5,366 nucleotides of DNA from Neisseriaceae bacterium. Its GTDB lineage: Bacteria; Pseudomonadota; Gammaproteobacteria; Burkholderiales; Neisseriaceae. Below are positions 1-5,365 of this stretch, one piece after another. Numbering within the stretch: position 1 is the first letter of the stretch; each line of letters starts with the position of its first letter. The translations under genes and the position numbers were made by a program. The notes beneath the pieces were generated by a model. That model was not told the DNA's origin and did not search any database. It saw only the letters and a program-made list of their open reading frames with translations. Location: positions 1 to 5,366 of the forward strand of contig JAGNPU010000161.1 of the NCBI GenBank assembly GCA_017989485.1, given 5' to 3'.

Positions 1-51
1 CAGGCCGATTAAGGTGGCCGTGGCCACCATGCGTGCGTTGCGACTGCCCAT
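1..51 (-). CDS. Start of an unidentified gene downstream of tatC (partial)
   Basis: An ATG shares its A with the last base of the tatC stop (TAATG) and opens 17 codons to the left edge. The predicted start is MGSRNARMVATATLIGL, with a second ATG at codon 8. A short basic stretch followed by a hydrophobic run suggests a signal sequence or first membrane helix. The end, ATLIGL, recalls the start of YddG-type drug/metabolite transporters (KATLIGL in E. coli as I remember it), but this is too little sequence for a call. The tight TAATG junction suggests co-transcription with tatC. Confidence 0.5.
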   Translation of the reverse strand, partial: MGSRNARMVATATLIGL

Positions 52-884
52 TAAGCTTGCTCATCTTTCTCGGTTTTGTCCGCCACGGCTTTGGTGTCGG
101 CTGGCGTTTCCGTCTGTGTTTCGGCGGCGGCCGTGGCGGCGGCCACGACGGTTAAGTCCGTATTGGCTTTTTTGACCCGCACAAAGCGGCACATAAATAG
201 GCCAAACTCATACAACAGGCACAGCGGCACGGCCAGCAGGGTTTGCGACAGCACGTCGGGTGGGGTCACCACCGCCGCCATCACAAACGACCCCACAATC
301 ACATAGGGGCGCGCTGCTTTTAACTGTTGCAGGGTCACAATGCCGGCACGATTAAGCACCATCACGATGATGGGCACTTCAAAGGTCAGGCCAAAGGCCA
401 AAAACATGCCCAAGATAAACGACAAATACTTGTCGATGTCGGTGGCCATGCTCACGCCTTCCGGCGTCACCGAAGCCATGAATTTAAAGATCACGGGGAA
501 CACAAAGAAATAGGCAAAGGCCATGCCGATTAAAAACAGCAGAATGCTGGACGCCACCAGTGGAAAGATCAGGCGCTTCTCGTGGTTATACAAGGCAGGC
601 GCAATAAAGGCCCATAGCTGATAGGCGGTATTGGGCAAGGAGGCCAAAAACGCCACCATCATGGTGACCTTAATCGGCACAAAGAACGGCGCAATCACGT
701 CGGTGGCAATCATGCTGCCGCCAACGGGCAGCGCATCCACTAAGGGCTGCGCCACAAAGGCGTAAATTTCTTGGGCAAAGGCCACCAGGGCCAAAAAACA
801 TACCAACAGGCCAATGATGATGCGTACAAAACGGGTACGCAACTCCACCAGGTGGCCTAAAATCGACTGTACTTCTTCATTCAT
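51..884 (-). CDS. tatC: Sec-independent translocase subunit TatC
   Basis: TatC is the six-helix core of the twin-arginine receptor, which binds the RR motif of signal peptides. From the ATG at 884 it is 277 residues. HLVELRTR (11-18) matches the conserved cytoplasmic N terminus, and the IATDV...PF segment (59-67) and WAFIAPALYNHEKR (91-104) are classic. Glu102 and Glu169 (FEVP, 168-171) correspond to the signal-peptide-binding and TatB-contact glutamates Glu103 and Glu170 of E. coli. ARPYVIVGSF (191-200) and TPPDVLSQ (207-214) complete the family pattern. Residues from about 239 on form an extra Ala/Thr/Glu-rich tail, longer than in E. coli. An ATG three codons earlier (893) is also open; 884 was chosen because it gives the usual distance to HLVEL. 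Neither has a good ribosome binding site, and both overlap the end of tatB (by 8 or 17 bases), so coupling is likely. Confidence 0.95.
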   Translation of the reverse strand: MNEEVQSILGHLVELRTRFVRIIIGLLVCFLALVAFAQEIYAFVAQPLVDALPVGGSMIATDVIAPFFVPIKVTMMVAFLASLPNTAYQLWAFIAPALYNHEKRLIFPLVASSILLFLIGMAFAYFFVFPVIFKFMASVTPEGVSMATDIDKYLSFILGMFLAFGLTFEVPIIVMVLNRAGIVTLQQLKAARPYVIVGSFVMAAVVTPPDVLSQTLLAVPLCLLYEFGLFMCRFVRVKKANTDLTVVAAATAAAETQTETPADTKAVADKTEKDEQA

Positions 885-1458
885 GGTGGGCATCTATGTG
901 TGAGGGATGAACACGAGCCCCGCGCGCGCGTAATTTAGGCGGCGTTAATCGACGGGGCACCAATCGTTTCTTTTTCTGTAGGCTTTGCAAATGCAAAGTG
1001 CGCCCCGAGCGGTGTACCTGATGGGGGTCTTGGGTCACGCCGCCAAACAGGAAGTCATCCGGGTTGCTCGGGGTAGGCAGGCTTTCCCACGCACGGTAGG
1101 GCTTTGGGGTCGCCGTTGGGGCGTCTACGCTCGCGCCCACTTCTTCGGCCCCATCCGTGGCCGCAGGCAGGCTGACCGAGCCTTCTAAATCGGTCACGCT
1201 TTGGCGCACGCTGCTGGCCACGTCGGTGACGTTGCTTTGCAGGGTTTTCGCCGCCTCTTGCAGGCTGTCGCGCACCTGCGCCAGCTCAGTGTCTTTAATC
1301 TGATTGCTGACGTCGGTCTTGACGCTGTTCACAAAGCGCTGCAAACGCCCCAGCATCACCCCTGCGGTTTTTGCCACCACCGGCAGGCGCTCTGGCCCTA
1401 AGACCACCAGCGCCACCACGGCGATTAAGACAATCTCACCAAAACTTAACCCAAACAT
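877..1458 (-). CDS. tatB: Sec-independent translocase subunit TatB
   Basis: TatB pairs with TatC to form the twin-arginine signal-peptide receptor. The 193 residues comprise a short membrane helix GEIVLIAVVALVVLG (7-21), the TatB hinge GPERLP (21-26) and an amphipathic helix running to about residue 90. A disordered Ala/Pro/Thr-rich linker follows, then a basic tail with KKKR (162-165), RR (169-170) and KLRARGAR (175-182). Within the linker, AWESLPTPSNPDDF (123-136) resembles the PWEKLP...PADF segment I recall from meningococcal TatB, and the basic end also recalls that protein, so the tail looks genuine. Only a GAG precedes the ATG. The last codons follow a (CG)5 run and overlap the tatC start region; a frame slip there would alter only the final dozen or so residues. 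Confidence 0.93.
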   Translation of the reverse strand: MFGLSFGEIVLIAVVALVVLGPERLPVVAKTAGVMLGRLQRFVNSVKTDVSNQIKDTELAQVRDSLQEAAKTLQSNVTDVASSVRQSVTDLEGSVSLPAATDGAEEVGASVDAPTATPKPYRAWESLPTPSNPDDFLFGGVTQDPHQVHRSGRTLHLQSLQKKKRLVPRRLTPPKLRARGARVHPSHIDAHHE

Positions 1459-1468
1459 GGCGGCTCAA

Positions 1469-1687
1469 TTAATCTTTTTTGTCGGTAGGGGCGGCATCGC
1501 TTTTGGCCTCGGCCACGTCTTTTTTCTCTTCGGTCGTGCTGGCGTTCGTGCCTTGGTTCAAGCCTTCTTTAAAATCGCTGACGGCACCGCCTAGGTCTTT
1601 GCCCACGTTGCGTAATTTTTTGGTACCGAACACCAGGACCACCACGATTAAGACAATAATCCAGTGCCAAATAGAAAACGTACCCAT
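1469..1687 (-). CDS. tatA: Sec-independent translocase subunit TatA
   Basis: TatA is the pore-forming subunit of the twin-arginine system, which exports folded proteins across the inner membrane. The 72-residue product has the usual layout. The start is MGTFSIWHW; a membrane helix spans about 7-20, and the hinge FGTKKLRN (20-27) leads into the amphipathic helix [15 protein letters not shown] (28-42). The remainder is a charged, disordered Lys/Glu/Asp/Ala-rich tail (about 45-72). A start at 1753 would add 22 hydrophobic residues unlike any TatA and was rejected in favour of the ATG with the AAGGA site. It is followed 10 bases later by tatB, and TatA, TatB and TatC together form the complete translocase. 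Confidence 0.96.
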   Translation of the reverse strand: MGTFSIWHWIIVLIVVVLVFGTKKLRNVGKDLGGAVSDFKEGLNQGTNASTTEEKKDVAEAKSDAAPTDKKD

Positions 1688-1694
1688 AAAAAAT

Positions 1695-1699
1695 CCTTT
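1695..1699 (-). promoter_or_regulatory. Strong ribosome binding site of tatA
   Basis: AAGGA within AAAAGGAT on the minus strand lies 7 bases before the ATG at 1687. It selects this ATG over an in-frame ATG at 1753. It is clearly better than the sites before tatB (GAG only) and tatC (none visible), which fits the family's need for many more TatA than TatB or TatC molecules. Confidence 0.75.
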
Positions 1700-1749
1700 T
1701 AGTAATGATCCTGCTTCAAACAGAATCAGCAAAATATAATCAAATAGCC

Positions 1750-1765
1750 GCACACGACGGTGTGC
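1750..1765 (-). other. Hairpin in the tatA leader
   Basis: On the minus strand GCACAC-CGTC-GTGTGC gives a 6-bp perfect stem with a 4-base loop, followed by the AT-rich GGCTATTTGATTATATTTT. The interrupted T-run makes it a poor intrinsic terminator. It may instead shape the tatA leader or mark the end of the his transcript. Part of it can pair alternatively with 1810-1819. Confidence 0.35.
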
Positions 1766-1771
1766 TTGGCC

Positions 1772-1800
1772 ATTCTATAATGAAGTGCCCTGTTGCTGAA
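1772..1800 (-). promoter_or_regulatory. Candidate sigma70 promoter for tatABC
   Basis: On the minus strand TTCAGC (1795-1800, 3 of 6 to the -35 consensus) is separated by 17 bases from TAGAAT (1772-1777, 5 of 6 to the -10 consensus). A transcript would begin near 1765 and carry a leader of about 75-80 bases ahead of the tatA ATG, starting with the hairpin at 1750-1765. The match is modest and no transcription data are available here; tat could equally be read through from the his operon. Confidence 0.3.
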
Positions 1801-1846
1801 CGGACGTCGACACACCGCCTATTTTACAAACAATCGCGGCATTCAT
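1775..1846 (-). CDS. Possible 23-codon leader-like ORF upstream of tatA
   Basis: An ATG at 1846 opens 23 codons ending in TAG at 1775 (start MNAAIVCKIGG, with a QQQ run near the end). It is preceded by AGGAA at 1854-1858 with a 7-base spacer, one of the better ribosome binding sites in the window. The predicted peptide resembles nothing I know, and it has no clear amino-acid run of the kind seen in classic attenuators apart from three glutamines. Its reading spans the upstream arm (1810-1819) of a possible long-range RNA pairing, so translation could in principle affect folding. An ORF this short is easily expected by chance. Confidence 0.2.
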   Translation of the reverse strand: MNAAIVCKIGGVSTSVQQQGTSL

Positions 1847-1855
1847 AAACACATT

Positions 1856-1869
1856 CCTGAGTATTCAGG
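1856..1869 (-). other. Short hairpin 26 bases after hisE
   Basis: On the minus strand CCTGA-ATAC-TCAGG forms a 5-bp stem with a 4-base loop. It is the first structure after the hisE stop but has no U-tract behind it, so it is at best a weak terminator or processing site. Its 3' arm overlaps the AGGAA that precedes a small ORF at 1846, so folding would hide that ribosome binding site. The GCCTGAA in the 5' arm recalls the end of Neisseriaceae uptake sequences but does not recur in the window. Confidence 0.3.
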
Positions 1870-1895
1870 CAAAATAGCCGATAATCAGTTTAAAA

Positions 1896-2237
1896 CTAGT
1901 CGTTTGCCCGCGCGGCTTTTTCCACCAGGCCCGAAGTATGCTCTCGCCGAGCCAGCTCGGCCATCACGTCCTCTGAACTGAGGCCATGATAAGCCAATAG
2001 GACCGATGTGTGAAACCACAAATCCGCCACCTCTTTGACCAGATGCAGGGTGTCATGCTGATTTTGGGCCAAATCTTTCGACGCCATGATCACTTCGGCG
2101 GCCTCTTCGGCCACTTTTTTCAAAATGGCGTCTTCGCCCTTATGCAACAGAGACGCCACGTATGAGCTGTCGGGGGCAGCCGTTTTACGCGCTTGCATCA
2201 CCCCATCTAGCTCGGCCAACATATTCTTCGTGCTCAT
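1896..2237 (-). CDS. hisE: Phosphoribosyl-ATP pyrophosphohydrolase HisE
   Basis: HisE removes pyrophosphate from PR-ATP to give PR-AMP, the step just before HisI. It is an all-alpha, MazG-like NTP pyrophosphatase. Starting at the ATGA overlap with hisI gives 113 residues, about the normal stand-alone length. The family signature [18 protein letters not shown] (24-41) is present. It is followed by the metal-binding acidic pattern EEAAE (44-48) and EVADLWFH (69-76), where Glu44, Glu45, Glu48, Glu69 and Asp72 are the likely Mg2+ ligands. A longer reading from 2309 is open but was rejected on the ribosome binding site and the family start. It is the last his gene here, and a 208-base non-coding stretch follows before tatA. 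Confidence 0.96.
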   Translation of the reverse strand: MSTKNMLAELDGVMQARKTAAPDSSYVASLLHKGEDAILKKVAEEAAEVIMASKDLAQNQHDTLHLVKEVADLWFHTSVLLAYHGLSSEDVMAELARREHTSGLVEKAARAND

Positions 2238-2653
2238 GTTTGTTTCCCTTTTGCCGCCTGCCCATAAATGGCTTCGGCCGATTTCAAGACGGGGTCTACC
2301 GTCACCCACTCGCCCTCACGCCAAACCTGATAAAAACAGCTGGCGCGGCCAGTGTGGCAGGCGATCCCACCGTGCTGGGTGATGTGCATCACCACCGCAT
2401 CGCCATCGCAGTCTAACCGAAGTTCATGAACCTTTTGTGTATGGCCCGAAGATTCCCCCTTACGCCACAACTTTTGGCGCGAACGGCTGAAATAATGGGC
2501 TTCTGCGGTTTCTAGCGTCAGGCGCAAGGCCTCGGCGTCCATCCACGCCACCATCAACACTTTTTTGCTGATGGCGTCTTGGGCGATGGCGCACACCAAG
2601 CCCTGTTCGTTAAACTTCACGGCCTTAAGCCAATCGGGCTGATTCATCGTCAT
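2234..2653 (-). CDS. hisI: Phosphoribosyl-AMP cyclohydrolase HisI
   Basis: HisI opens the adenine ring of PR-AMP to give ProFAR, the third step of histidine synthesis and two steps before IGP synthase. The 139 residues form a stand-alone cyclohydrolase domain, not the HisIE fusion common in enterobacteria. Visible family blocks are [12 protein letters not shown] (32-43), [19 protein letters not shown] (53-71) and the metal-binding LDCDGD (80-85), followed by GIACHTG (96-102) and SCF (105-107). Cys82, Cys99 and Cys106 are the expected zinc ligands, and Asp81, Asp83 and Asp85 the expected magnesium ligands. The TGA stop overlaps the hisE ATG as ATGA, so the two successive-step enzymes are probably made in a coupled manner. 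Confidence 0.97.
   Translation of the reverse strand: MTMNQPDWLKAVKFNEQGLVCAIAQDAISKKVLMVAWMDAEALRLTLETAEAHYFSRSRQKLWRKGESSGHTQKVHELRLDCDGDAVVMHITQHGGIACHTGRASCFYQVWREGEWVTVDPVLKSAEAIYGQAAKGKQT
2245..2250 (-). promoter_or_regulatory. Ribosome binding site that fixes the hisE start
   Basis: AAGGGA on the minus strand lies 7 bases before the ATG at 2237. It supports that start over an in-frame ATG at 2309, which would add 24 residues encoded inside hisI with no family resemblance. Confidence 0.6.
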
Positions 2654-2658
2654 GTTGG

Positions 2659-2664
2659 CTCCTA
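2659..2664 (-). promoter_or_regulatory. Ribosome binding site of hisI, overlapping the hisF stop
   Basis: TAGGAG on the minus strand combines the hisF stop codon TAG with a GGAG Shine-Dalgarno. It lies 5 bases before the ATG at 2653 and 11 before a second in-frame ATG at 2647. The closer ATG is taken as the start, but either is possible and would change HisI by only two residues. Confidence 0.6.
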
Positions 2665-3429
2665 TAGTCGCACCGGCACGCCGGCTGCCGCCATTTGTTG
2701 TTTGGCCTCTAAAATACTGACCTCACCAAAGTGGAATATGCTCGCCGCCAACACCGCATCGGCGTGGCCTAGGGTAATGCCTTCCACCAGGTGTTGGACG
2801 TTGCCAACGCCGCCAGAGGCGATCACCGGAATGTTCACGGCGTCGCTGACGGCACGGGTCAACGGCAGGTTAAAGCCGGCCTTGGTGCCGTCTCTGTCCA
2901 TGCTGGTGAGCAAGATTTCACCGGCGCCACGCGCCTGCATTTCCTGGGCCCACGCCACCACTTCTAGCTCGGTTTGGTTGCGACCGCCGTGGGTAAACAC
3001 CGCCCACTGCGAGTTGTCGGCATTAATCGCCTTGGCGTCTATGGCCACGACGATGGCCTGGCTGCCAAAAAAACTGCTGGCTTCGTTAATCAAATCAGGG
3101 TGGGTGACCGCACTGGTGTTGATGCTCACCTTGTCGGCGCCGGCGTTCAGCAAGCGGCGCACGTCGGCCACGCTGCGCACGCCACCGCCCACGGTCAGTG
3201 GAATAAACACCTGGCTGGCCACTTCTTCAATCACGTGCAAAATGGTGTCGCGCTCGTCGCTGCTGGCGGTGATGTCGAGAAAAGTAATCTCGTCGGCCCC
3301 CTCATCGTTGTAGCGCTTGGCCACTTCAACAGGATTACCGGCATCGCGTAAGGACACAAAATTCACCCCTTTGACCACGCGACCATTGCTCACGTCCAGA
3401 CAGGGGATGATTCTTTTGGTTAAGGCCAT
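2662..3429 (-). CDS. hisF: Imidazole glycerol phosphate synthase, cyclase subunit HisF
   Basis: HisF is the barrel subunit that uses ammonia from HisH to turn PRFAR into IGP and AICAR. The 255 residues are standard length. [13 protein letters not shown] puts the catalytic Asp at 12, and the second catalytic Asp is 131 in VAIDAK (128-133). Other hallmarks are FLDITAS (50-56), TVGGGVRS (79-86), [10 protein letters not shown] (98-107), [11 protein letters not shown] (173-183), the phosphate-binding IASGGVG (203-209) and ASIFHFGE (229-236). It begins 2 bases after the stop of the membrane protein gene; only a weak GAAAG precedes it, so coupling is likely. Its partner hisH is in the same operon, two genes upstream. 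The TAG stop is part of the TAGGAG ribosome binding site of hisI. Confidence 0.97.
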   Translation of the reverse strand: MALTKRIIPCLDVSNGRVVKGVNFVSLRDAGNPVEVAKRYNDEGADEITFLDITASSDERDTILHVIEEVASQVFIPLTVGGGVRSVADVRRLLNAGADKVSINTSAVTHPDLINEASSFFGSQAIVVAIDAKAINADNSQWAVFTHGGRNQTELEVVAWAQEMQARGAGEILLTSMDRDGTKAGFNLPLTRAVSDAVNIPVIASGGVGNVQHLVEGITLGHADAVLAASIFHFGEVSILEAKQQMAAAGVPVRL

Positions 3430-3431
3430 GT

Positions 3432-3929
3432 TTACTTTCTATCGTGTTGTTCTGCCGCATCTTCATCCAGCAAAACGTTGCTGCTTAATTCGATGACCAC
3501 GTGCTTGGGCGGCAGCAATATGCTGATTAAGCCGATCACGGCACAGTAGGCAGCGTACAAAAACCACAGCGTCCAGGCATTCAACACCATGGCCAATATT
3601 TCATTTTCACTCAAGGGCTGCGCCCACACCAGCGATGCCAGGGCGGAAGCGGCACCGGCCACCAAAGGCAGCAGCACCAAAACCATGACCCAGGTGCGGT
3701 GGCGGCTCACGTACACCGCCCACACGGGCAACAGCAGGTTGACCAAGGTCATAAAGCCTTGTGAAAATGACGCAAAGCCCTGCCGAATCGAGGCTTCAAA
3801 ACCCTGCTGAAACCCTAGCGGCTGGGCCATGTCGGCGGTATTGAGCACGAGGCCCCGTCCCTGCCAGGCACAGATGGCCAGCCAATAGAGTATGCCCAGC
3901 AAAACGGTGGTTTTCTTTAGGTGTTTCAT
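3432..3929 (-). CDS. Uncharacterised four-helix membrane protein between hisA and hisF
   Basis: I do not recognise the family. The 165-residue protein has four hydrophobic stretches: about 8-22, 60-76, 79-102 and 111-138. The N terminus MKHLKK is basic, so the first helix could be a signal anchor. Between helices 1 and 2 lies a glycine/phenylalanine segment in which QGF recurs at 42-44, 50-52 and 57-59, with an extra GF at 39-40. The C-terminal tail (about 141-165) is hydrophilic and acidic near LLDEDAAE. Its ATG overlaps the hisA stop (ATGA), and its TAA is only 2 bases before the hisF ATG, so it is almost certainly translated and coupled with both neighbours. Upstream there is no strong ribosome binding site, in line with coupling. 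No histidine-pathway motif is present, and a role in histidine or purine-intermediate metabolism would be guesswork from position. It could also be an unrelated passenger gene. Confidence 0.85.
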   Translation of the reverse strand: MKHLKKTTVLLGILYWLAICAWQGRGLVLNTADMAQPLGFQQGFEASIRQGFASFSQGFMTLVNLLLPVWAVYVSRHRTWVMVLVLLPLVAGAASALASLVWAQPLSENEILAMVLNAWTLWFLYAAYCAVIGLISILLPPKHVVIELSSNVLLDEDAAEQHDRK

Positions 3930-4669
3930 TCAGCGGCCAAACGGTCGGCCAAATCCTGGGCCTCGGCCAATTGAATGGTGCCTTCGTAAATCGCCCGCCC
4001 GGTGATCACGCCTTCAACGCCTTGTGATTCAATCTCACACAGCGCCCGCACGTCGTCCAAGTTGGTCAAGCCGCCAGAAGCAATCACCGGCACGCTCACG
4101 CCTTGGGCCAGCTTCACGGTGGCCTCAATGTTGACGCCAGACATCATGCCGTCACGGCCAATGTCGGTGTAAATAATGCTGTTCACGCCATAATCGGCAA
4201 AGCGTTTGCCCACGTCAATCACGTTGTGCTTGGTCACTTTGGCCCAGCCATCGGTGGCCACTAGGCCATCTTTGGCGTCTAGGCCGACGATGATTTGCCC
4301 CGGAAAGGCGTCACAGGCATCGTGCAAAAACTGCGGCTTTTTGATCGCGGCGGTGCCGATGATCACGTATTTAATGCCCATGTCTAGGTATTGCTCTATG
4401 GTGTCGAGGTCACGAATGCCACCGCCAATTTGCACCGGCAAGTCCATGCCCACTTTTTCCACGATGGCGCGGATGATGGCATGATTTTTAGGCTGACCGG
4501 CAAAGGCGCCGTCTAAATCCACCAAATGCAGGCGACGCGCGCCTTGCTCTACCCAATGCACGGCCATGTCGACAGGGCTGTCAGAAAACACCGTTGCCTC
4601 CTCCATCAAGCCTTGGCGCAAACGGACACATTTACCTTCTTTTAAATCAATTGCAGGGATCAGTAACAT
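3926..4669 (-). CDS. hisA: ProFAR isomerase HisA
   Basis: HisA is a (beta/alpha)8-barrel enzyme that isomerises ProFAR to PRFAR, the substrate of HisHF. The 247 residues are full family length. The start MLLIPAIDL places the catalytic Asp at position 8, and the second catalytic Asp is 131 in GLDAKDG (129-135). Phosphate-binding segments are visible as IGGGIRD (81-87), IGTAAIK (104-110), IASGG (196-200) and GRAIYEG (224-230). YTDIGRDG (167-174) is the usual beta6 motif. The ATG at 4669 gives the canonical N terminus, but the 45-base gap upstream contains no convincing Shine-Dalgarno (the last bases are CTAATAATT), so initiation may be weak or rely on reinitiation after hisH. The TGA stop overlaps the next start in an ATGA junction (3926-3929), which suggests coupled translation with the membrane protein gene. 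Confidence 0.97.
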   Translation of the reverse strand: MLLIPAIDLKEGKCVRLRQGLMEEATVFSDSPVDMAVHWVEQGARRLHLVDLDGAFAGQPKNHAIIRAIVEKVGMDLPVQIGGGIRDLDTIEQYLDMGIKYVIIGTAAIKKPQFLHDACDAFPGQIIVGLDAKDGLVATDGWAKVTKHNVIDVGKRFADYGVNSIIYTDIGRDGMMSGVNIEATVKLAQGVSVPVIASGGLTNLDDVRALCEIESQGVEGVITGRAIYEGTIQLAEAQDLADRLAAE

Positions 4670-4714
4670 AATTATTAGACGCTGTAGAAAAAGTTAATCT
4701 CGATGGCTAGGCGC

Positions 4715-5365
4715 TTAGGCCTGACCATCCCAGTTTAAAAAATTGGCCATCATGCGCAAACCTGCCTCATGGCTTTTTTCGGTGTGAAACTGTGTCGCAA
4801 ACACGTTGTCCCGACCCACCACACACGCAAATGGATGAGGATAATCCGTCGTGCCCAAAACCATATTGGCGTCTGTTGGCGCAAAGTAATAGCTGTGGAC
4901 AAAATAAAAATAGGCGTCTTGGGCTATGCCCGCAAACAGAGGGTGGGCCTGGGCTTGATGCACGTTGTTCCAGCCCATGTGCGGCACCTTAAGGTGGCCG
5001 CCCTGGGCGTCGACTAAGCCGTCGGCAAAACGCCGCACTTCACCGCCACACCACCCCAAACCCGGCGTATTGCCTTCTTCGCTGACGTCAAACAACAGCT
5101 GTGCGCCCACGCAAATACCGAAAAAGGGCTTGCTCACCAGTGACGCCTGCACCGCTGCGCCTAGGCCTCGTTCATTCAAAGCCTTCATGCAGTTCGGCAT
5201 GGCCCCCTGCCCCGGAAACACCACCTTATCGGCAGCCATCACCGCATCGGGGTCGCTGGTCAAATACACCTCGGCCTGGGTGTCGGCCTGGCCATTGGCC
5301 ATTTGCACCGATTTAAGCACCGAGTGTAAATTGCCCATGCCGTAATCAATAATGGCCACCTTCAT
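4715..5365 (-). CDS. hisH: Imidazole glycerol phosphate synthase, glutaminase subunit HisH
   Basis: This is the class I glutamine amidotransferase subunit that hydrolyses glutamine and channels ammonia to HisF, which makes IGP and AICAR in histidine biosynthesis (cytoplasm). The 216 residues match the usual family length. It opens with IDYGMGNLHSV (6-16), typical of HisH, followed by PGQGAM (51-56, oxyanion-strand region). The nucleophile elbow is GICVGAQ (83-89) with Cys85, and QFHTEKS (192-198) supplies His194 and Glu196, completing the triad. FVHSYY (155-160) is also characteristic. Position 195 is Thr where many GATases have Pro, and 86/88 are Val/Ala where other families often have Leu/Met; I recall the same choices in Neisseria HisH. 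The ATG starts one base inside the right edge, so the gene is complete but its ribosome binding site is not visible. The hisA start follows 45 bases after the TAA stop, in a gap with no clear hairpin. Confidence 0.97.
   Translation of the reverse strand: MKVAIIDYGMGNLHSVLKSVQMANGQADTQAEVYLTSDPDAVMAADKVVFPGQGAMPNCMKALNERGLGAAVQASLVSKPFFGICVGAQLLFDVSEEGNTPGLGWCGGEVRRFADGLVDAQGGHLKVPHMGWNNVHQAQAHPLFAGIAQDAYFYFVHSYYFAPTDANMVLGTTDYPHPFACVVGRDNVFATQFHTEKSHEAGLRMMANFLNWDGQA

Larger units (their letters stand above)
1750..1819 (-). promoter_or_regulatory. Possible mutually exclusive RNA structures in the his-tat junction
   Basis: In minus-strand RNA, GGCGGUGUGU (1819 to 1810) can pair with GCACACCGUC (1765 to 1756) over ten base pairs, two of them G-U wobbles. 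The second segment is also the 5' half and loop of the local hairpin at 1750-1765, so the two folds exclude each other. This matters only for transcripts that begin upstream, because a start near 1765 would lack the first arm. It is seen by eye only and could be a coincidence. Confidence 0.25.
1742..1880. repeat. Nine-base direct repeat flanking the junction core
   Basis: AAATAGCCG occurs at 1742-1750 and again at 1872-1880 on the plus strand. The 121 bases between them (1751-1871) show no matching terminal inverted repeats and no transposase remnant. A target-site duplication around a lost or miniature element is conceivable but unsupported, and a 9-base repeat in some 200 bases is not very improbable by chance. 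Confidence 0.3.

Noticed and set aside
1688..1753. An upstream extension of tatA by 22 codons from an ATG at 1753.
   Set aside because: TatA proteins start just before the FSIW helix, and the AAGGA site points to the ATG at 1687. The extension would put a second hydrophobic segment in front.
1776..1781. A perfect TATAAT on the plus strand between hisE and tatA.
   Set aside because: There is no acceptable -35 at 16-18 bases upstream and no plus-strand gene beyond the shadow of hisE.
1856..1869. A DNA uptake sequence pair acting as a terminator after hisE.
   Set aside because: GCCTGAA is only partly similar to known Neisseriaceae uptake dialects, is not repeated elsewhere in the window, and the inverted copy does not preserve the full core.
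1742..1880. A miniature transposable element with a 9-base target duplication.
   Set aside because: The interior ends do not form terminal inverted repeats and the interior has no known element sequence.
2238..2309. A longer HisE starting inside hisI, or a HisIE fusion.
   Set aside because: HisI and HisE are in different frames with a normal ATGA overlap, and each ends and begins like the stand-alone families.
2579..3313. A 244-codon open frame on the plus strand opposite hisF.
   Set aside because: It is the antisense of a strongly conserved enzyme gene. Its translation is Ser/Thr/Ala/Leu-rich with no domain signature, and it has no promoter or ribosome binding site of note.
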